64,000 nt of DNA from assembly GCA_951804985.1 (NCBI GenBank), contig OX638130.1:86337069-86401068 (forward strand), given 5' to 3'. Below the pieces are notes generated by a model. That model had not been told where the DNA came from. It saw only the letters and a list, made by a program, of their open reading frames with translations, and searched no databases. The position numbers and the translations under genes are program-made. Each line of letters starts with the position of its first letter. The first letter of the stretch is position 1. The DNA comes from Dryomyza anilis. Taxonomy: Eukaryota > Arthropoda > Insecta > Diptera > Dryomyzidae. Of the stretch, positions 1 to 10,747 are shown piece by piece.

Positions 1-452
1 CTGCCATGTCTCGGAGACCTTCGATGGATGCCTCGAAGCTTTCTCGAATAAATACGCCAAAAAAGTTCGATGTCGCACCGTGTGCCTAAACGCTCTTAAA
101 TCGGTTGTAATTCATTATTTTCGGAACCATTCAACCGATTAAAAAGTGTTGTCTATAGAATGCTTGAGAGAAATTATGTTTTGAAATTGGAGATTGCATC
201 TTTAATAGTTATGGCGATAACAATCAGTATATTTAAGATTTTTTTCATGAAAAATATTTCAAAAATTGTATTATGTTTATTAAAAGCTTACATTAAGATC
301 TAAAGAAAATCTGCGCATTTGAGAAAGTATCCTGTTTATTTTTAAAGATATAGACAATAACATGATTTTTTATTTTTCATTTTTGAAGACTTTACTTTAC
401 GTATTTATACATAGATTTTACATTTTATCATGAAATCAAAATATCTATGAGT
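1..452. other. AT-rich non-coding DNA with a repeat fragment at its start
   Basis: No gene is seen. Bases 1-60 (around ATGTCTCGGAGACCTTCGA) recur in inverted orientation at about 6295-6350 and in diverged form at 11325-11360, so the window opens inside a dispersed repeat. The remainder is AT-rich sequence without recognisable features. Confidence 0.5.
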
Positions 453-1380
453 CATTCCACATCAAATCAACCGAAAAAATTCAAATTATGGCAGCAGCAT
501 CTCAGAATTTAATGAAATTTGGAAGTGTGGTAAAACAACATAAAATTAATAAATTTTCCAAATTTCAGCTTCCCAGATGGTGTAGTTTCAGTGATTTCGT
601 GGTTTAAAACTGTATAAAAAACTGTATAAAAAAAATGTATAAAAATCACAAAGGTGGTGCTAATCAATTAAACGTAACTTAATCTGTAGTCAACCAAAAT
701 AAAATACAAAGGTCTAATATTGAAGATAATAAAATTGCCAAAAAGATATCTTACAATTTTTATACCACGTTGATTTAATAGTGGTCTGTTTTAAACAAAG
801 TATATTTTAAAAGGACAGAATATTTTTTTACTGCGCATGTATTTTATAAATTAACAAAAAAAAAAAATTTTAAATATAAAAAAAAACAAATTTTTCATAC
901 AATATTTTCTACATTCTACAACATTTTTATAAATAACTTCTGAACCCGTGATTTTACCACTCTAGTTCAAATCTTAAATAAAAGATAAAAAGTCAACCTT
1001 CAGCTATATTCATTTCAAAATTTTAAAAAGGTTGCTTTTTAAGATATGTTCTTTTAAAATATACTTTGTTTAAAACTGACCACTATTAAAGCAACATGGC
1101 ATGGATATTAAATGATATCTTTTTGGCAATTTTAATATCTTTAAAATGAGACCCTTGTGTTTTATTTTGGTTCACTTTAGCTTAAGTTACGTTTAATTGA
1201 TTAGCACCACCTTCATGATTTTTATACAGTTATTTTAAATCACTAAATTTCTGAAACCACACCATTTGGGATGCTGAAAATTTCAATATCTTCATTTTAT
1301 TTTGTTTCACTATACGACCAAATTTCATAAAATTCTGAGATGGTACTGCCAATCACTTGGTTGATTTGATATGGAATGGT
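453..1380. repeat. Long foldback (inverted-repeat) element
   Basis: The two halves are imperfect reverse complements. The left end (CATTCCACATCAAATCAACC, then GCATCTCAGAATTTAATGAA) mirrors the right end (TTCATAAAATTCTGAGATGG, then GGTTGATTTGATATGGAATG). Inner blocks also pair: 648-752 (GGTGGTGCTAATCAATTAAA) with 1114-1217, and 761-826 (AATAGTGGTCTGTTTTAAAC) with 1030-1100. There is no coding capacity. It is most simply a foldback MITE. It abuts the reverse transcriptase fragment that follows. Confidence 0.75.
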
Positions 1381-2075
1381 CCCTATATGACTTTTATAAA
1401 CAATTAACAAACAAATCACAAACTGTAACATTTGTCATTCATATTCGTTCAACAAGCGCCCAAACTCTCACTATAAATGACACACTCAATAATGACCTTA
1501 AAATAATCTCCGAGTGGGGCCTTGCAAATAGAGTTGATTTTAATACGAGCAAGACCCAATGTTGTCTGTTATTATACAAAATAATGGATTCGGAGTCAGC
1601 TGCTCTTGACGTTCTGGGCATATCAATCCAATGTGACCGCCGTTGGAATGATCACATATTCGATGTGTCGAAAGAAGCGGCCAAGTGCCTCGATTTCTTA
1701 AAACGGTATAAGACATACTTCACTCCTGCTGACCTACGCACTGTCCACACTAACTATATTCGGCCTAAGATGGAATACAATTCGCACATTTGGGCAGGGA
1801 CTTCAGAAATCTCTTTGGAGTTCCTGGATCGAATCCAACGTGCAATATATTTGATAGGAGATGAACATATTTCATCCTCTATTGGTTCTCTTGAGCACCG
1901 AAGGACCGTAGGGTGTCTAAGCCTGTTTTATAGGTATTACAATGGTAAGTGTTCTAGGCCTGTTCATGGCCTGATTCCACCTGGTGGTGTGTTCTCTTGT
2001 TCTACTCGGGCATCGAACCAAGCACACCCCTTCGTAGTACACTCGGTTCTCAACAGAACCACGCATTATATATAA
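1371..2075 (+). pseudogene. Fragment of a non-LTR retrotransposon reverse transcriptase
   Basis: A 234-codon open frame whose part from about 1460 onward resembles the C-terminal end of a Jockey/CR1-type reverse transcriptase ORF2. Recognisable blocks are DLKIISEWGLANRVDFN, SKTQCCLLLYK, LDVLGISIQ, WNDHIFDVSKEAAKCLDFLK, YIRPKMEYNSHIWAG, SLEFLDRIQ and SLEHRRTVGCLSLFYRYYNG, ending near HPFVVHSVLNRTTHY. In intact elements these lie downstream of the polymerase (F/Y)ADD box. Neither that box nor any endonuclease part is present upstream, where the foldback element begins, so this is a 5'-truncated, inactive copy. The first 25-30 codons look unrelated to the family and are probably flanking DNA. 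The reading frame has stayed open, which suggests a fairly recent insertion. Clade assignment is from memory of the family pattern. Confidence 0.8.
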
Positions 2076-2198
2076 TTAATATAATTATATATAATAATTT
2101 TCTGAGTAGGGAAAATTCGTTCTTCGGTCGCACGATACGTTTGTGAAACAATCTTCCTGTGTCTGTTTTTCCCGACATTTTTAATATTGGCAAATTTA

Positions 2199-2440
2199 GG
2201 GTGTGTGCGAATTCGACTAAATTGCTGACTAAACTAAATTGAACGGCTTTTCATTTGATCGCCATTCGGTAACCGGTAATTGTTAAAGTCCATAATCAAT
2301 TGATTATCATATTTCTGTATGCTGTCATCCAATTTAGTTCAATTTAGTCTGCTCGAAAATTTGCTAAATTGAAAAGTCGAAGACTGCATTACCGACAAAA
2401 TTTAGTTTAGTCAGCAATTTAGTCGAATTCGCACACACCC
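2199..2440. mobile_element. PIF/Harbinger-like MITE, copy 1 (TTA duplication)
   Basis: Starts GGGTGTGTGCGAATTCGACT and ends with its near-perfect inverse (AATTCGCACACACCC), flanked on both sides by TTA. Within the TIRs a second inverted block (GCTGACTAAACTAAATT) is present. There is no coding capacity. A 3-bp TWA duplication with GGG-starting TIRs is typical of PIF/Harbinger. Related copies lie at 18357, 18825, 19310-20750 and 26174. Confidence 0.85.
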
Positions 2441-3199
2441 TTAAAACAAACATTCACCGACACTACTTCATCTTTCCTCCATTCCTCTAACCGATAATCC
2501 TTTTCTACGATCAACACTATGCATTGCATGAATAGGGGCATCCCCTGAGCGATCGTTAATTTGTAAAAAAAAAGTTTTTTTATTTTTTGTTTGAATTTCA
2601 AAATATTTTGAATTTCATATCGAAAATTTATCATTATTTCATCGAATTCAAAATTATTTTCAAATGGTTTGTAGCGATTAAAATGAATAGAATTCTTCAG
2701 TTTCTGAAGAATAAAGTTTTTTTTATTGTTATTTTGTGTGATTTTTCTACAAGCGGTAAAAATATCATACACAATTTGAACAATTCTCTGCTGGTGCTGA
2801 AAATATTCATCTTTTTTTGACGAAATTATGAAACATGTGTCCGATATTTTAACTCCGGTTATATTGTGGAATTTTTTAAAATATCTACTCTAGTATACAT
2901 TTTTTTCATATTAGGATATTAGTAGAGATGAGACATGAGAACAAAATTTCGATATTAATATCGGTCCTATGATCCTACAATCATTTGTAGATGGTTAGTG
3001 AAATTTAGCGTTAAAACAATTATTAATTATTATTTTATAGCTAAGCAGTTATTTGAAAATTTAGTAAAAACTTTAATAAATATAAGTTGTATTTGTTGCA
3101 ATGTGCGATTTCTTTCCAAAAAAAATAAAATAAAAGAAGGATTAAACGAATCAAATGTGTTTCTCCCATTTAACTGTCGATTTAACCCGCTATCGAAAT
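2441..3199. other. AT-rich non-coding DNA
   Basis: No gene or clear element is seen. There are short A/T runs and a palindromic AT-rich stretch near 2580-2740. The open frames in both strands are unsupported by any motif. Confidence 0.5.
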
Positions 3200-4320
3200 A
3201 AAAATTTTATAAATGGTCTGTGATTCCGGAACAGACTGCAGCCGTGTCTGGCTGTATGTCTGTCTGTCTGTCTATCAAATAAGGGATTAATTTCTGTTGC
3301 CAATGTAGCTGCACAAACAATGAAGGAAACCATTCAAAAGGCAGATCAATCGAGAAACTACTATAGAAATAGTTAGTAGAAATGGAATTGAATAGAACAA
3401 CTACGTATTGAGTATAGAATTGAGAATAGAATTGCGAATATAACTCAAAATCGATAACGAAAAAACAAAACGACAAATAATAAAGAAGGCAGTCATGGCA
3501 AAGTAATTTTACACCTTTTGTGCAATAGGATCGTGGCAATCTGCAACACGATCCAGTTATTTGGATGCGAAATATGAACATTTGATATGATGTGAATGCT
3601 GATAAAAATGATGGTGCTGATGATGATGCCAATAAAATCAAGATTGCAGGTCAAGACGTGCAGCCAATTTTGCTGTAAATACTGCGGCCAGTAAGTTGTA
3701 ATTTGTAGTTGCGCCTGCGCCTGATGTTATTGTTGCTGCTGATGATATTGTTGTTGCTCCTAATGATTTTGTTGTTGATCCTAATGATTTTGTTGTTGCT
3801 CCTAATGATTTTGTTGTTTCTCATACATTTGTTGTTGTTGCAATTCTCACATAGTTCAAAGCAAATGCATTGAGTTTTGGCAACAAACAATGTAAAATAA
3901 TCCTCAACAAGGATCAAGGCAACGATACGATCGTCGGGTCGCATCGGTCTTTCGGTTGGGCGCTTCGTTGGTCGGTCGTTTGGTCGTTTGGTCGGGTGTT
4001 GACTACAATAAACAGTCGATTGCTTTTGCAATTTGTCGTCGTCGTCGTTGCAACGACTGAAGTGTAAAAAAACACACAAAACAATTTGTTGATGATAATA
4101 AAAATGTTGCTGCTTCTGCCTTCTATTGTGTGAAAATATGCATTCATGTATTAATGATGATCGAAAGGACGTAAGAACCAAAGGACGAAACGACAAAAGT
4201 GCAAATAGACGGACAGATGAACGACAAATGTGCGGACTATTGAAATGGACTGCAACTCATGGTCAACATGTTTACATTATTGTTGTACTACATCATATGT
4301 ACCACATCACATAATGAGCA
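3200..4320. other. Less AT-rich island with CTG/TGT-type simple repeats, function unknown
   Basis: Base composition differs sharply from the surrounding DNA. It contains a roughly 24-bp tandem repeat around 3748-3826 (units with TTGTTGTTGCTCCTAATGAT), GGTCGGTCG-type runs near 3966-4000, and TCGTCGTCG near 4035. None of the related transposon families recur here. Open frames exist on both strands but encode only low-complexity peptides. It could be an upstream untranslated exon or regulatory DNA of the homeobox gene that starts to its right, but there is no direct evidence. Confidence 0.35.
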
Positions 4321-4771
4321 TTGTAATTAGCAGTGCTGACAGGCAATCACTCTAAAATATGTATTATTTACTATTCACATTCTTTGGCATGCTTTTGTTT
4401 TATGTTTGCTGACTGTATGTGAAAATTATATTAAAATTTGTCGAATGACAAATTGGCAAATTGGGTTTTTAAAATAGGAAATAATAGAGAAATTCAGGGG
4501 GGCGAACTGATATTCAATATCTCAACGTGTTGTTCGTTTTTAATAAGCACAAAAAATGAAACCGAACCAAAAAGTTATAACTGTCTTTAAAATGATGATT
4601 TCTTTTAAGTATAGTTTATAATTTATCTTTTTGACACTTCCAACGAGACGTAGAAATGTCTGAAATTCCTATTTTACGAATTTCATTGAAATTGAAACAG
4701 AAGATTTCTCAATATCTGGTGACTATATCAATTTTTGATTATGAACACATTGATGGTGATCAGACATAAAT

Positions 4772-5082
4772 AATAATAATAATAATAATAATAGTTTGGC
4801 ACTACAGTTCTATAAGAACTTAGGCCGAGCTCTCTCACCATTTTGAGCTGTGCGTGTTATATTTGTACTCAAAGTGGTGGGACCTACAGTTTATTGCCGA
4901 ATCCGAACGGCGGGTAAGAGCTTTTCATTGGCAATGTTTTTACTCTCGGAGGTTTGCCATTTACTGACGAGAGGTAACGCGTTATAGAAAAATGTTTCTA
5001 TGAAAAGATGTTGTTAGCCCCAGTCCAGGCTTGAACCGGGGACCTTTCGGCTCGCAGTCCAAAGCACTAACCACTGAGCTAC
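4772..5082 (-). mobile_element. tRNA-derived SINE, copy 1
   Basis: Read on the minus strand it starts near TAGCTCAGTGGTTAGTGC (tRNA A-box-like), followed by GGTTCAAGCCTGG (B-box-like), a roughly 220-bp body, and an (ATT)n tail. It is flanked by the 9-bp duplication GACATAAAT (4763-4771 and 5083-5091). The extreme 5' end is missing about ten bases compared with the copy at 12060. Confidence 0.88.
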
Positions 5083-5620
5083 GACATAAATTATAATTTG
5101 TTATAAATTTGTGTAAATTCTTTGCTTCGATCTATGTGAGCATAGACCAAAGCAAAACTATGGTTATAATGGTAATATAAAACACAAAGTACTTAAAATC
5201 AAATAAAAAAATTTAAAAGAGTTGTATTCGATATAAACTGGAGTAAATTGGAGGCTACTTCTTCTTTAGTAGCAGTTTTAAAATTCTAATTTAAATGTTG
5301 ATTATTTGAGAGGATCTGTAATATAATGGAATAATGTATTTTCATATATTTGTATTTGGAATGCATTTTTGTCCTATCTCTGAAGACTCATATTTCTTAA
5401 ACTATAGATGTTATATGAAAAATACATCCAGAATATTCTTAGTAGGTATTTAATATTGACAAAAAGAAGTACCCTTTTTTCATTTTGTTCAACATACGTC
5501 TTTTGTAATTCGAACCAGTGGTTTCTCGACACTTAGTCCTACGTACTAACTGAACTAGCCACCCACGTTCAAAGTTTTAAATTTATTTGTTTTTATTTAA
5601 CTTGATTTGAAACGTGAAAG

Positions 5621-5847
5621 AAACTGCGCGGTATAGAAACATCTTTCTATACCTCGCTATATCTCGGCAGTAAGTAGCAAACCAACGAGAGTAAAACATT
5701 TCCCATGAAAAGTTCTAATCCGCCGTTCAGAATCGGCATTAAACTGTAGGTCCCACTACGTTGAGTACAAATATAACACGCATAGTTGAAAATGGTGAGA
5801 GCTCGGCCTATGTTTTGTATAGGACGGTAGCGCCAAACTATTATTAT
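5621..5847 (+). mobile_element. tRNA-derived SINE, copy 2 (5'-truncated)
   Basis: Only the body and the (ATT)n tail are present. The tRNA-like head is missing, as expected for incomplete reverse transcription. It is flanked by the duplication ACGTGAAAG (5612-5620 and 5848-5856). It is the most diverged copy in the window. Confidence 0.85.
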
Positions 5848-5879
5848 ACGTGAAAGGGTAGATTAAATTTAGTCATACC

Positions 5880-6540
5880 CAGGGGAAAGCGTTTTCGCAC
5901 AGAATGAGTTAACCATCTCTTTGCCCAACTAACTTATTCAGTTCTCTCAACCGTTCTTACCCAGTATGCCATTCGTTTCGATATCGTTATGAGATCAATG
6001 TGAGTAGATATAGAAATAACACGATATCGGATCCGTTCTCGTAACGATATCGAGCGTCAAATTGGACCTATATGGTAGGTAGATATCAAAACGTTTTGTC
6101 GTAGTTTTCTCGATACGAGAAATTTTTCGAAATCGGAACGTTATCAAAGAAAAAATGATCAAAGTACGAGATTTCTGCGAAAAATATTGCTACATCGATT
6201 TGATAAATGTTTAATTATCGTATCTTGTCAAAGTATTTGAATGTACGAACATTTTTAAATATTAGAATCGATAAAGTAATGATATCGAACTTTTTTATTG
6301 AAGTTATTCGAGAAAGCTTCGAGGCATCGAAGGTCTCCGATACCTGGTAGACACAAAAGTAATAGAGTTGTAGTTTGGAGTATAACCAATTTTGAACAGT
6401 TTTAGAAAAATTTGGTGTGTAGACTAATATTTGAAGCGTAAGTTCCGACAACAAATTAGTAAAGAATTCGTTTTATCAAAATTAAGTTGGTTGTTACAAC
6501 TACATTTTTCGACATATCAAAAGAGGATTTTTCTGTGTGC
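5880..6540. repeat. Short TIR element (ACACAGAAAAATCC family), interrupted by another repeat
   Basis: The right end (AAAGAGGATTTTTCTGTGTG, 6520-6539) and an inner block near 5920-5955 (CCCAACTAACTTATTCAGTT) belong to a TIR family also seen at 13540, 23580, 24410 and 30300. Between them, roughly 5960-6350 is a different repeat whose end matches the first bases of the window in reverse. There is no coding capacity. Confidence 0.6.
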
Positions 6541-6990
6541 GGTATTAAAATTATTGGTATTCGTCTGTCTTCCCGGTTTTCTGTTTGTTGAAATTCCGAT
6601 TACAGGAAAACCAGAAGAGCTAGGCCAATGAACTTCAGATATTATATTTCTTATATTGAAAATGGGTGTGATCGGTCCATTGTTATCCCCGAGCCGAATA
6701 TTATTGTAAAAAGACCTCATAAAGCACGAATACATTTCATTATACCATCACTATATACCGAAGTATTTTTTTAAACCACTCATATTTCTTTATGTTCATT
6801 TATATTAAAAAGAAAAACTGAAGGGGCTCTAAAAAAATCTTAATTCGGTACACCTACATAAGAGTACTCAAATTAAAGTAATTTCTCTCACGATTGCAAA
6901 TTTATAGTTATTTTAAGAATTCTCTATTTCAGAAATTCACAATTTCCATTCCCTACTACTTATTATTTCATTTTGTATTCTTATTTTCAG
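6541..6990. other. AT-rich DNA ending in a splice acceptor
   Basis: No element is recognised. A pyrimidine-rich stretch ending TTATTTTCAG (to 6990) serves as the acceptor for the first visible exon of the homeobox gene, so at least the right part is an intron. Confidence 0.6.
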
Positions 6991-7442
6991 ATGTCACCCT
7001 AGCGACTCCGAACAAAGATTTTCGCCATTATCACCCAGCACTGCAACAACACTAAACGCTTCTGGAACATATTCGGCGTCAGCGCTTTCTACACTACCGA
7101 CCTCCTCATTCGGTGCAATGGGTTTGCCACCGCATTATCAACATTATCAGCAACAGCATCATCATCATCCAACTCATCACGCTGGGCAATGGCATCATCA
7201 CCAACAACAGTCACCGCATTCGCATCTTCAACATCACTCCGTCCAACATGCGTTGCCACATCATGCGCATCATCCTCATCATCCTATGACGTCATTTCAT
7301 CATGCCAGCCAACTACCAGGTGTAACGGGTTCTAATATGTCGCCATATTTGAATTCGGCATCACTGACGGCGGCCGCAGCCGCTGCACCCTACATCATGA
7401 CAACCGTGGATGCTTTGCACAGCATGGGTTACCCAACAGCAA
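6991..7442 (+). CDS. otd: Otx/Orthodenticle-like homeobox gene, exon encoding the N-terminal region
   Basis: First visible coding exon of a transcription factor acting in the nucleus. It is open from the acceptor at 6990 (TTTTCAG) to a donor at 7443 (CAA|GTAAGT). Its last base is the first base of a split codon completed at 10596. The product is Ser/Thr-rich at first, then very His/Gln-rich (HYQHYQQQHHHHPTHH, residues 43 on), then SPYLNSASLTAAAAAAPYIM and VDALHSMGYPTA. The last part resembles the short flank found before the homeodomain of Otx proteins (about LLHPSVGYPATP in vertebrates, from memory). The start codon is uncertain. ATG 7118 (MGLPPHYQ) is possible, but the 42 codons before it are open and look coding, so an upstream exon with the true start is more likely. 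It was not found. The symbol is a family label. Drosophila Otd lacks this N-terminal organisation, so the gene may be the second insect paralogue, otd2. Confidence 0.85.
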
Positions 7443-7963
7443 GTAAGTCTAATGGGACATACGCGTCAAAATAGGGGTGGTTAGTAGTAGAAGTAGTAGC
7501 AACAAATTGGCGAGTATACGATCGTGCATAGAATGAACCCCTTTCGTTCGTTCGCTCGCCCGCGAGGGAAGGAAGGCAAAATGATAAAATGTGATAATTC
7601 TAATTTGTGCATCAGGCATTATTAGCATTTGTTTATTTATGGCAAAAGATTATATGACGCAGATGCTGGCCAATAAGTTAAATAGTAACATTTTCGACAA
7701 TTCGCACCTTGTACTATGGAAAGTGCGATGTTGTTACACTCAGAAAAAAATACCATTAAAGCAATAGATTGTATACTATTAAATTTTAGTCACTATGATA
7801 AATGTTATTTTAAATACAACAACATTAAATTATTTTTCAGTTTATATGAAAATATTTTTTTTTGTATACTATTAAATCAATAGCTGTCCTATTGACCAAT
7901 TTTAAACTGGATTTATGGGATTTATTGGAGTGTATACTCAGAAAAATACCCTATTACCAATTA
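7443..7963. other. First part of homeobox intron, with TIR-repeat fragments
   Basis: Begins with a consensus donor (GTAAGT). From about 7738 a repeat with ACACTCAGAAAAAAATACC starts, and a similar end (TATACTCAGAAAAATACCCT) recurs near 7934. Matching families lie at 15925 and 28678-29103. Nothing coding is seen. Confidence 0.55.
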
Positions 7964-9275
7964 TCTATCTATGTATATAAAACTCTTGGTCCGCCTGTCT
8001 GTGTATCTGTCAGTCTCTCTGTTTGTTCAGTATATGGGCGGGATTGGACTACGGGGCTACGCACCTCCCATACAACCTAAACTTTCAACGCGTTATAATT
8101 TGGGACTTACACCATCTAAGAAGATAAAACAAAAAACTCAAATACAAAAGCAAAAACAAAAACAAACGCAAAAATCAAACACAAACACAAACACAAAAAC
8201 AAAAGCAGGAACTAATGCAATCACACAACAACAAAAGCAAAATAAAAACAACACAATGATGGTAATACAAAAACTAAAGCAAAAATACAAAATAAAAATC
8301 AAAAACAATAAAGAAAAAGCAAAAACAAAACAATAACACAAAATCAGAAGCAAAAACACAAAAGCAAAAACATATAAGCAAAACACAAAGACATATCAAA
8401 GACACAACAACAAAAGCTAAAAGATAAAAGCAAAACACAAAAGCAAAACAGAAAAACAAAAACAAAACCAAAAAAATTCAAAAGCAAAAACAGAAACAGA
8501 AAAACAAAAGCAAAGACACTAAAGCAAAAACACAAAAACCAAATAAAAACACAAAAGCAAAATACAAAAACAAATGCCGAAACACAAAAACAAAAACACA
8601 AAAGCAAAGACACAAAAACAAAAGCAAAAGCAGAAACTACAGCAATCACACAAAAAAAGCAAAATAAAAACAAAAGCAAATACAAATAACAAAAGCAGAA
8701 TCAAAAAACAAAAGCAGAACCACAAAAACAAAAGCAAAAATACAAAATCAAAATGCAAAATGCAAAAACATATAAGCAAAACACAAAAACATAGCAAAGA
8801 CACAAAAACAAAAGCAAAAACACAAAATCAAAACACAAAAGCAAAAACAAAAGCAAAACACAAAAACAAAAGAAAAAACACAAAAACCAAATAAAAAACA
8901 CAAAAGCAAAATACAAAAACAAATGCAATACACCAAAAACAAAAACACACAAGCAATGACTCAAAAACAAAAGAAAAGCAAAAAAACAAAAACTAGCAAA
9001 GACACAAAAGCAAAAGAAAAACATAAAATTAAAAATAAAAGCAAACACATAAAAGCAAAACAAAAACACAAACTCTTTGCATGAGTCCTGCACGGGTCCA
9101 AATACACAATAGCAAAAGCAACATAAAACCAAATTAGTAGAACCCACAAAACAAACTCAATTAGACTATCGAAAATAAATAATAAAAATTTTCTTTTTAT
9201 TAATAAAATTCAAGGATATGGAGTGATCCTTGAATTCACAAAATATTTGCACGAGTCGTGCACGGGTCCAGCTAG
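7964..9275 (+). mobile_element. Non-autonomous Helitron
   Basis: The 5' end reads TCTATCTATGTATATAAAAC and the 3' end has the hairpin TGCACGAGTCGTGCA (9248-9262), followed ten bases later by CTAG (9272-9275). The base before the element is A and the one after is T, the Helitron insertion rule, and there is no target duplication. It carries no Rep/helicase sequence. About 950 bp of its interior is an A-rich tandem repeat. A second, damaged version of the 3' end (TTTGCATGAGTCCTGCACGG) sits inside at about 9077-9096. Transposition in trans by an autonomous relative is inferred. Confidence 0.85.
8120..9075. repeat. A-rich minisatellite (ACAAAAGCAAAA type) inside the Helitron
   Basis: A long degenerate array built from short units such as ACAAAAGCAAAAACAC, with variation by a few bases. 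It creates several long open frames on both strands (Lys/Gln/Asn-rich one way, Phe/Cys/Leu-rich the other), none of which has any domain. These are repeat artefacts. Confidence 0.9.
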
Positions 9276-9870
9276 TACCCAATAAACATTATTTTTTATA
9301 AATTTGATCATATAGTAAAGAGGCTTTTACCGATGATGTCAATTTTCAATACCAGACTCTGTGTTTGTAGAAGTAATATAACCGCGGAGTTTCATTAATT
9401 TAGCTTTTTTGGTTTTCCTGTAATCGTGATTTGAACAGACAGATAGACGGACATCGCTAAATTAACTCGGACATAACGTTTATCAAGTACATATACACTT
9501 TTCCTTAGCAGACACGCCTCCTTTTGGTTGTTATAAACGGATAACCATAGTAATATATTATAGTGTAGGGTATAAAAATATAACTCCAATAACTTCTATT
9601 AATTTTTATAGTATATGGCCATAGAAACTACCAACTACAGTACTTTAAAATTTTACTAAGTATTCGATATTTTTAAAATCAACTTCATATGAGTTTTGTA
9701 ATTAATAAAGACGTTTTACCAAACATTACAATCGATAACACAGAATACCTTAAACCTCATTTAGGACTCGGAGTTATTTTTTTATGGAACCGGTTGGTTT
9801 AAGGCTTTAACCACGCAGTCCGCTTACGTTTTATAAAAGAAAAAATAGACAAAACTTGAAAAATTGAATG
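9276..9870. other. Intronic AT-rich DNA with decayed repeat
   Basis: No gene is seen. Bases 9400-9460 (GATTTGAACAGACAGATAGA) resemble the decayed stretch near 54480-54530, so part is a dispersed repeat. The rest is unremarkable. Confidence 0.4.
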
Positions 9871-9879
9871 CATTTAAAT

Positions 9880-10450
9880 AAAGCCATTATAAAAAAAGCC
9901 TCTTGCAAATTTATTGACTTCCTTCCGAGAGACGTGCCCGTCGGCCACTTAGTTCAAGTGAAGCACGTGTCAAGCGTTAATATTTTCATTGGAGACACAC
10001 GCCATCATAGTCACAGTCGTCCGTGTCACCACCAACATCATAAAAACACCATCACCGCCGACAATCCAACGGCTCATCCATCACACGTTTAACGCATATT
10101 TACGAAATTCCAGAAGCAGTAGCAGCCAGCAGCATAGCATCGTTCGTTACGTCGCTGCCATGACTACGTAAAACTACGTGAGATTAAATGGATTCCGAAT
10201 CGGATTCCGAATCGGATTCCGATGTCGATTTCTATACCACTCGATTTTCCCACTTTTTTTTATTCCTTCTTGTGGTTTCTGTCTCTGTTGACTTTGGCAA
10301 TTATCTGTAGTTTAATGAGACGCGCGTGTTCGCGGGTTTTACAGCAACAATTATTACAACAAAAATGACAGAACGTTGCGCCCGCGTCAAGGACTCGGTG
10401 CAGCAATTTTGTTTGTTTAGTAGCTGCTGCTGTTTTTGTGAAAATGTTTT
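9880..10450. other. Less AT-rich intronic island with GGATTCCGAATC repeats
   Basis: A non-repetitive, higher-GC stretch in the intron just before the homeobox exon. It contains CACGTG-type E-box sequence near 9963, CCATCACACGTT, and three direct copies of GGATTCCGAATC (10190-10223), each holding the palindrome GATTCCGAATC. Short open frames are present but encode nothing recognisable. It is a candidate intronic enhancer on composition alone. Confidence 0.3.
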
Positions 10451-10595
10451 TCGATTGCGTTCTGACTTAAAGAAGTCATAAAATGTAGTCTTAAATTTAT
10501 GCGTAATACATTGTTTGTATTTTTTTTCTTTTTGTATCTTAAATCTTTTGTTTATTAATATATTTGTCCTTTTCTCACTGTTGTTCTAAAAACAG

Positions 10596-10747
10596 CTACC
10601 TGTCGAAAGGCGCGTCGCGAACGCACAACCTTTACACGCCCTCAATTGGATATCCTGGAGATGATGTTCAATAAAACACGTTATCCGGACATTTTTATGC
10701 GCGAGGAAGTGGCCATGAAAATTGCATTGCCCGAATCGAGGGTACAG
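10596..10747 (+). CDS. otd: Otx/Orthodenticle-like homeobox exon (homeodomain residues 1-46)
   Basis: Spliced between AAACAG (10595) and CAG|GTAAAT (10748). The first two bases complete a Thr codon begun in the previous exon. It encodes TTCRK, then homeodomain residues 1-46 (10610-10747): [17 protein letters not shown] for the N-terminal arm and helix 1, [19 protein letters not shown] for loop and helix 2, and PESRVQ entering helix 3. The invariant R5, F8, L16 and F20 are present. The intron falls between residues 46 and 47, the position I recall for Otx/otd genes. Compared with the usual Otx/Otd consensus (from memory), changes cluster at residue 1 (A), 11 (P), 15 (I), 18-19 (MM), 21 (N), 36 (M) and 39 (A), all outside the recognition helix. 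The class call is very secure. Which insect paralogue it is remains inference. Confidence 0.95.

Noticed and set aside
3207..4196. Two minus-strand open frames of 144 and 181 codons
   Set aside because: Peptides come from CTG/TGT and GGTCG repeats. No recognised domain, no splice signals and no plausible start context.
4990..5082. Possible tRNA gene
   Set aside because: The A- and B-box-like motifs belong to a SINE head. No full cloverleaf is formed, and the same sequence recurs at the other SINE copies.
8138..9149. Several long open frames on both strands (Phe/Cys-rich or Lys/Gln-rich)
   Set aside because: They follow the A-rich minisatellite inside the Helitron. There are no domains, and all frames in the array stay open because the unit lacks stops.
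10190..10223. Heat-shock element reading of GAATCGGATTCC repeats
   Set aside because: The GAA/TTC spacing is wrong for the usual alternating five-base units.
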